A stretch of DNA of 22,520 nt from CAYSUS01 sp964434165 (GTDB taxonomy: Bacteria; Planctomycetota; Planctomycetia; Pirellulales; Thermoguttaceae): assembly GCA_964434165.1 (NCBI GenBank), contig CAYSUS010000110.1:1-22520 (forward strand), written 5' to 3'. The position numbers were made by a program, and so were the translations under genes. Below the pieces are notes generated by a model, which searched no databases, was not told the DNA's origin, and saw only the letters and a program-made list of their open reading frames with translations. Position 1 is the first letter of the stretch. Each line of letters opens with the position of its first letter. Of this stretch, positions 22,509-22,520 are shown piece by piece.

Positions 22509-22520
22509 CTGGGGGCCGCA

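Overview
The window is GC-rich bacterial DNA, and its gene content points to Planctomycetota. The pointers are a secreted PQQ-type propeller that opens with an RFRGPNG motif, a Hanks-type kinase with a membrane tail, a PEP-CTERM exosortase substrate, Tat-exported FAD and DUF3500 proteins, a DUF6807 (PmoA-like) protein, a hydrazine-synthase-alpha-like propeller with a CxxCH heme motif and HEAT repeats, and a GH140-like DUF4038 glycosidase. The order or genus cannot be fixed from this sequence. Genes are loosely spaced and several intergenic gaps exceed 300 bp. Some gaps carry hairpin or palindromic repeats.

Layout from left to right. 1-769 (minus) is the 5' part of a J-domain/pseudokinase gene, cut by the window edge. 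Its sigma70-type promoter is overlaid by two matching dyad operators (781-824). 939-2174 (minus) is a secreted PQQ propeller and 2275-3927 (minus) a Ser/Thr kinase with a multi-pass C-terminus. 4539-5558 (plus) is an HtrA-like protease without a signal peptide. 5724-6233 is a doubtful lipoprotein-like ORF. 6151-7077, 7196-8653 and 8928-10004 (all minus) are a DUF6807 protein, a Tat-exported FAD oxidoreductase and a Tat-exported DUF3500 protein. A duplicated 43-nt hairpin repeat lies before the FAD gene. 10323-10745 (plus) is yjbQ. 10746-11356 is a repeat-rich gap with possible gene remnants. 11357-12172 (minus) is a PEP-CTERM protein, divergent from 12491-16552 (plus), a 1353-residue propeller/heme/HEAT protein.

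The most interesting block is the minus-strand pair 19979/19981 to 16599: a sucrose-6-phosphate-phosphatase-like HAD enzyme followed 56 nt later by an 856-residue protein. That protein joins a sucrose-phosphate-synthase-like GT4 glycosyltransferase to a GalT-like (HIT superfamily) nucleotidyltransferase or phosphorylase. Together they could form a compact pathway for a sucrose-type disaccharide in which the glycosyltransferase carries its own sugar-nucleotide module. Upstream lie a tandem 15-bp repeat, a stem-loop and a 249-bp imperfect palindrome. 20439-22151 (minus) is the GH140-like glycosidase, and the window ends with tRNA-Asp(GTC) at 22435-22508 (plus).

Open reading frames opposite the large genes are long in several places because the DNA is GC-rich. 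They were treated as shadows.
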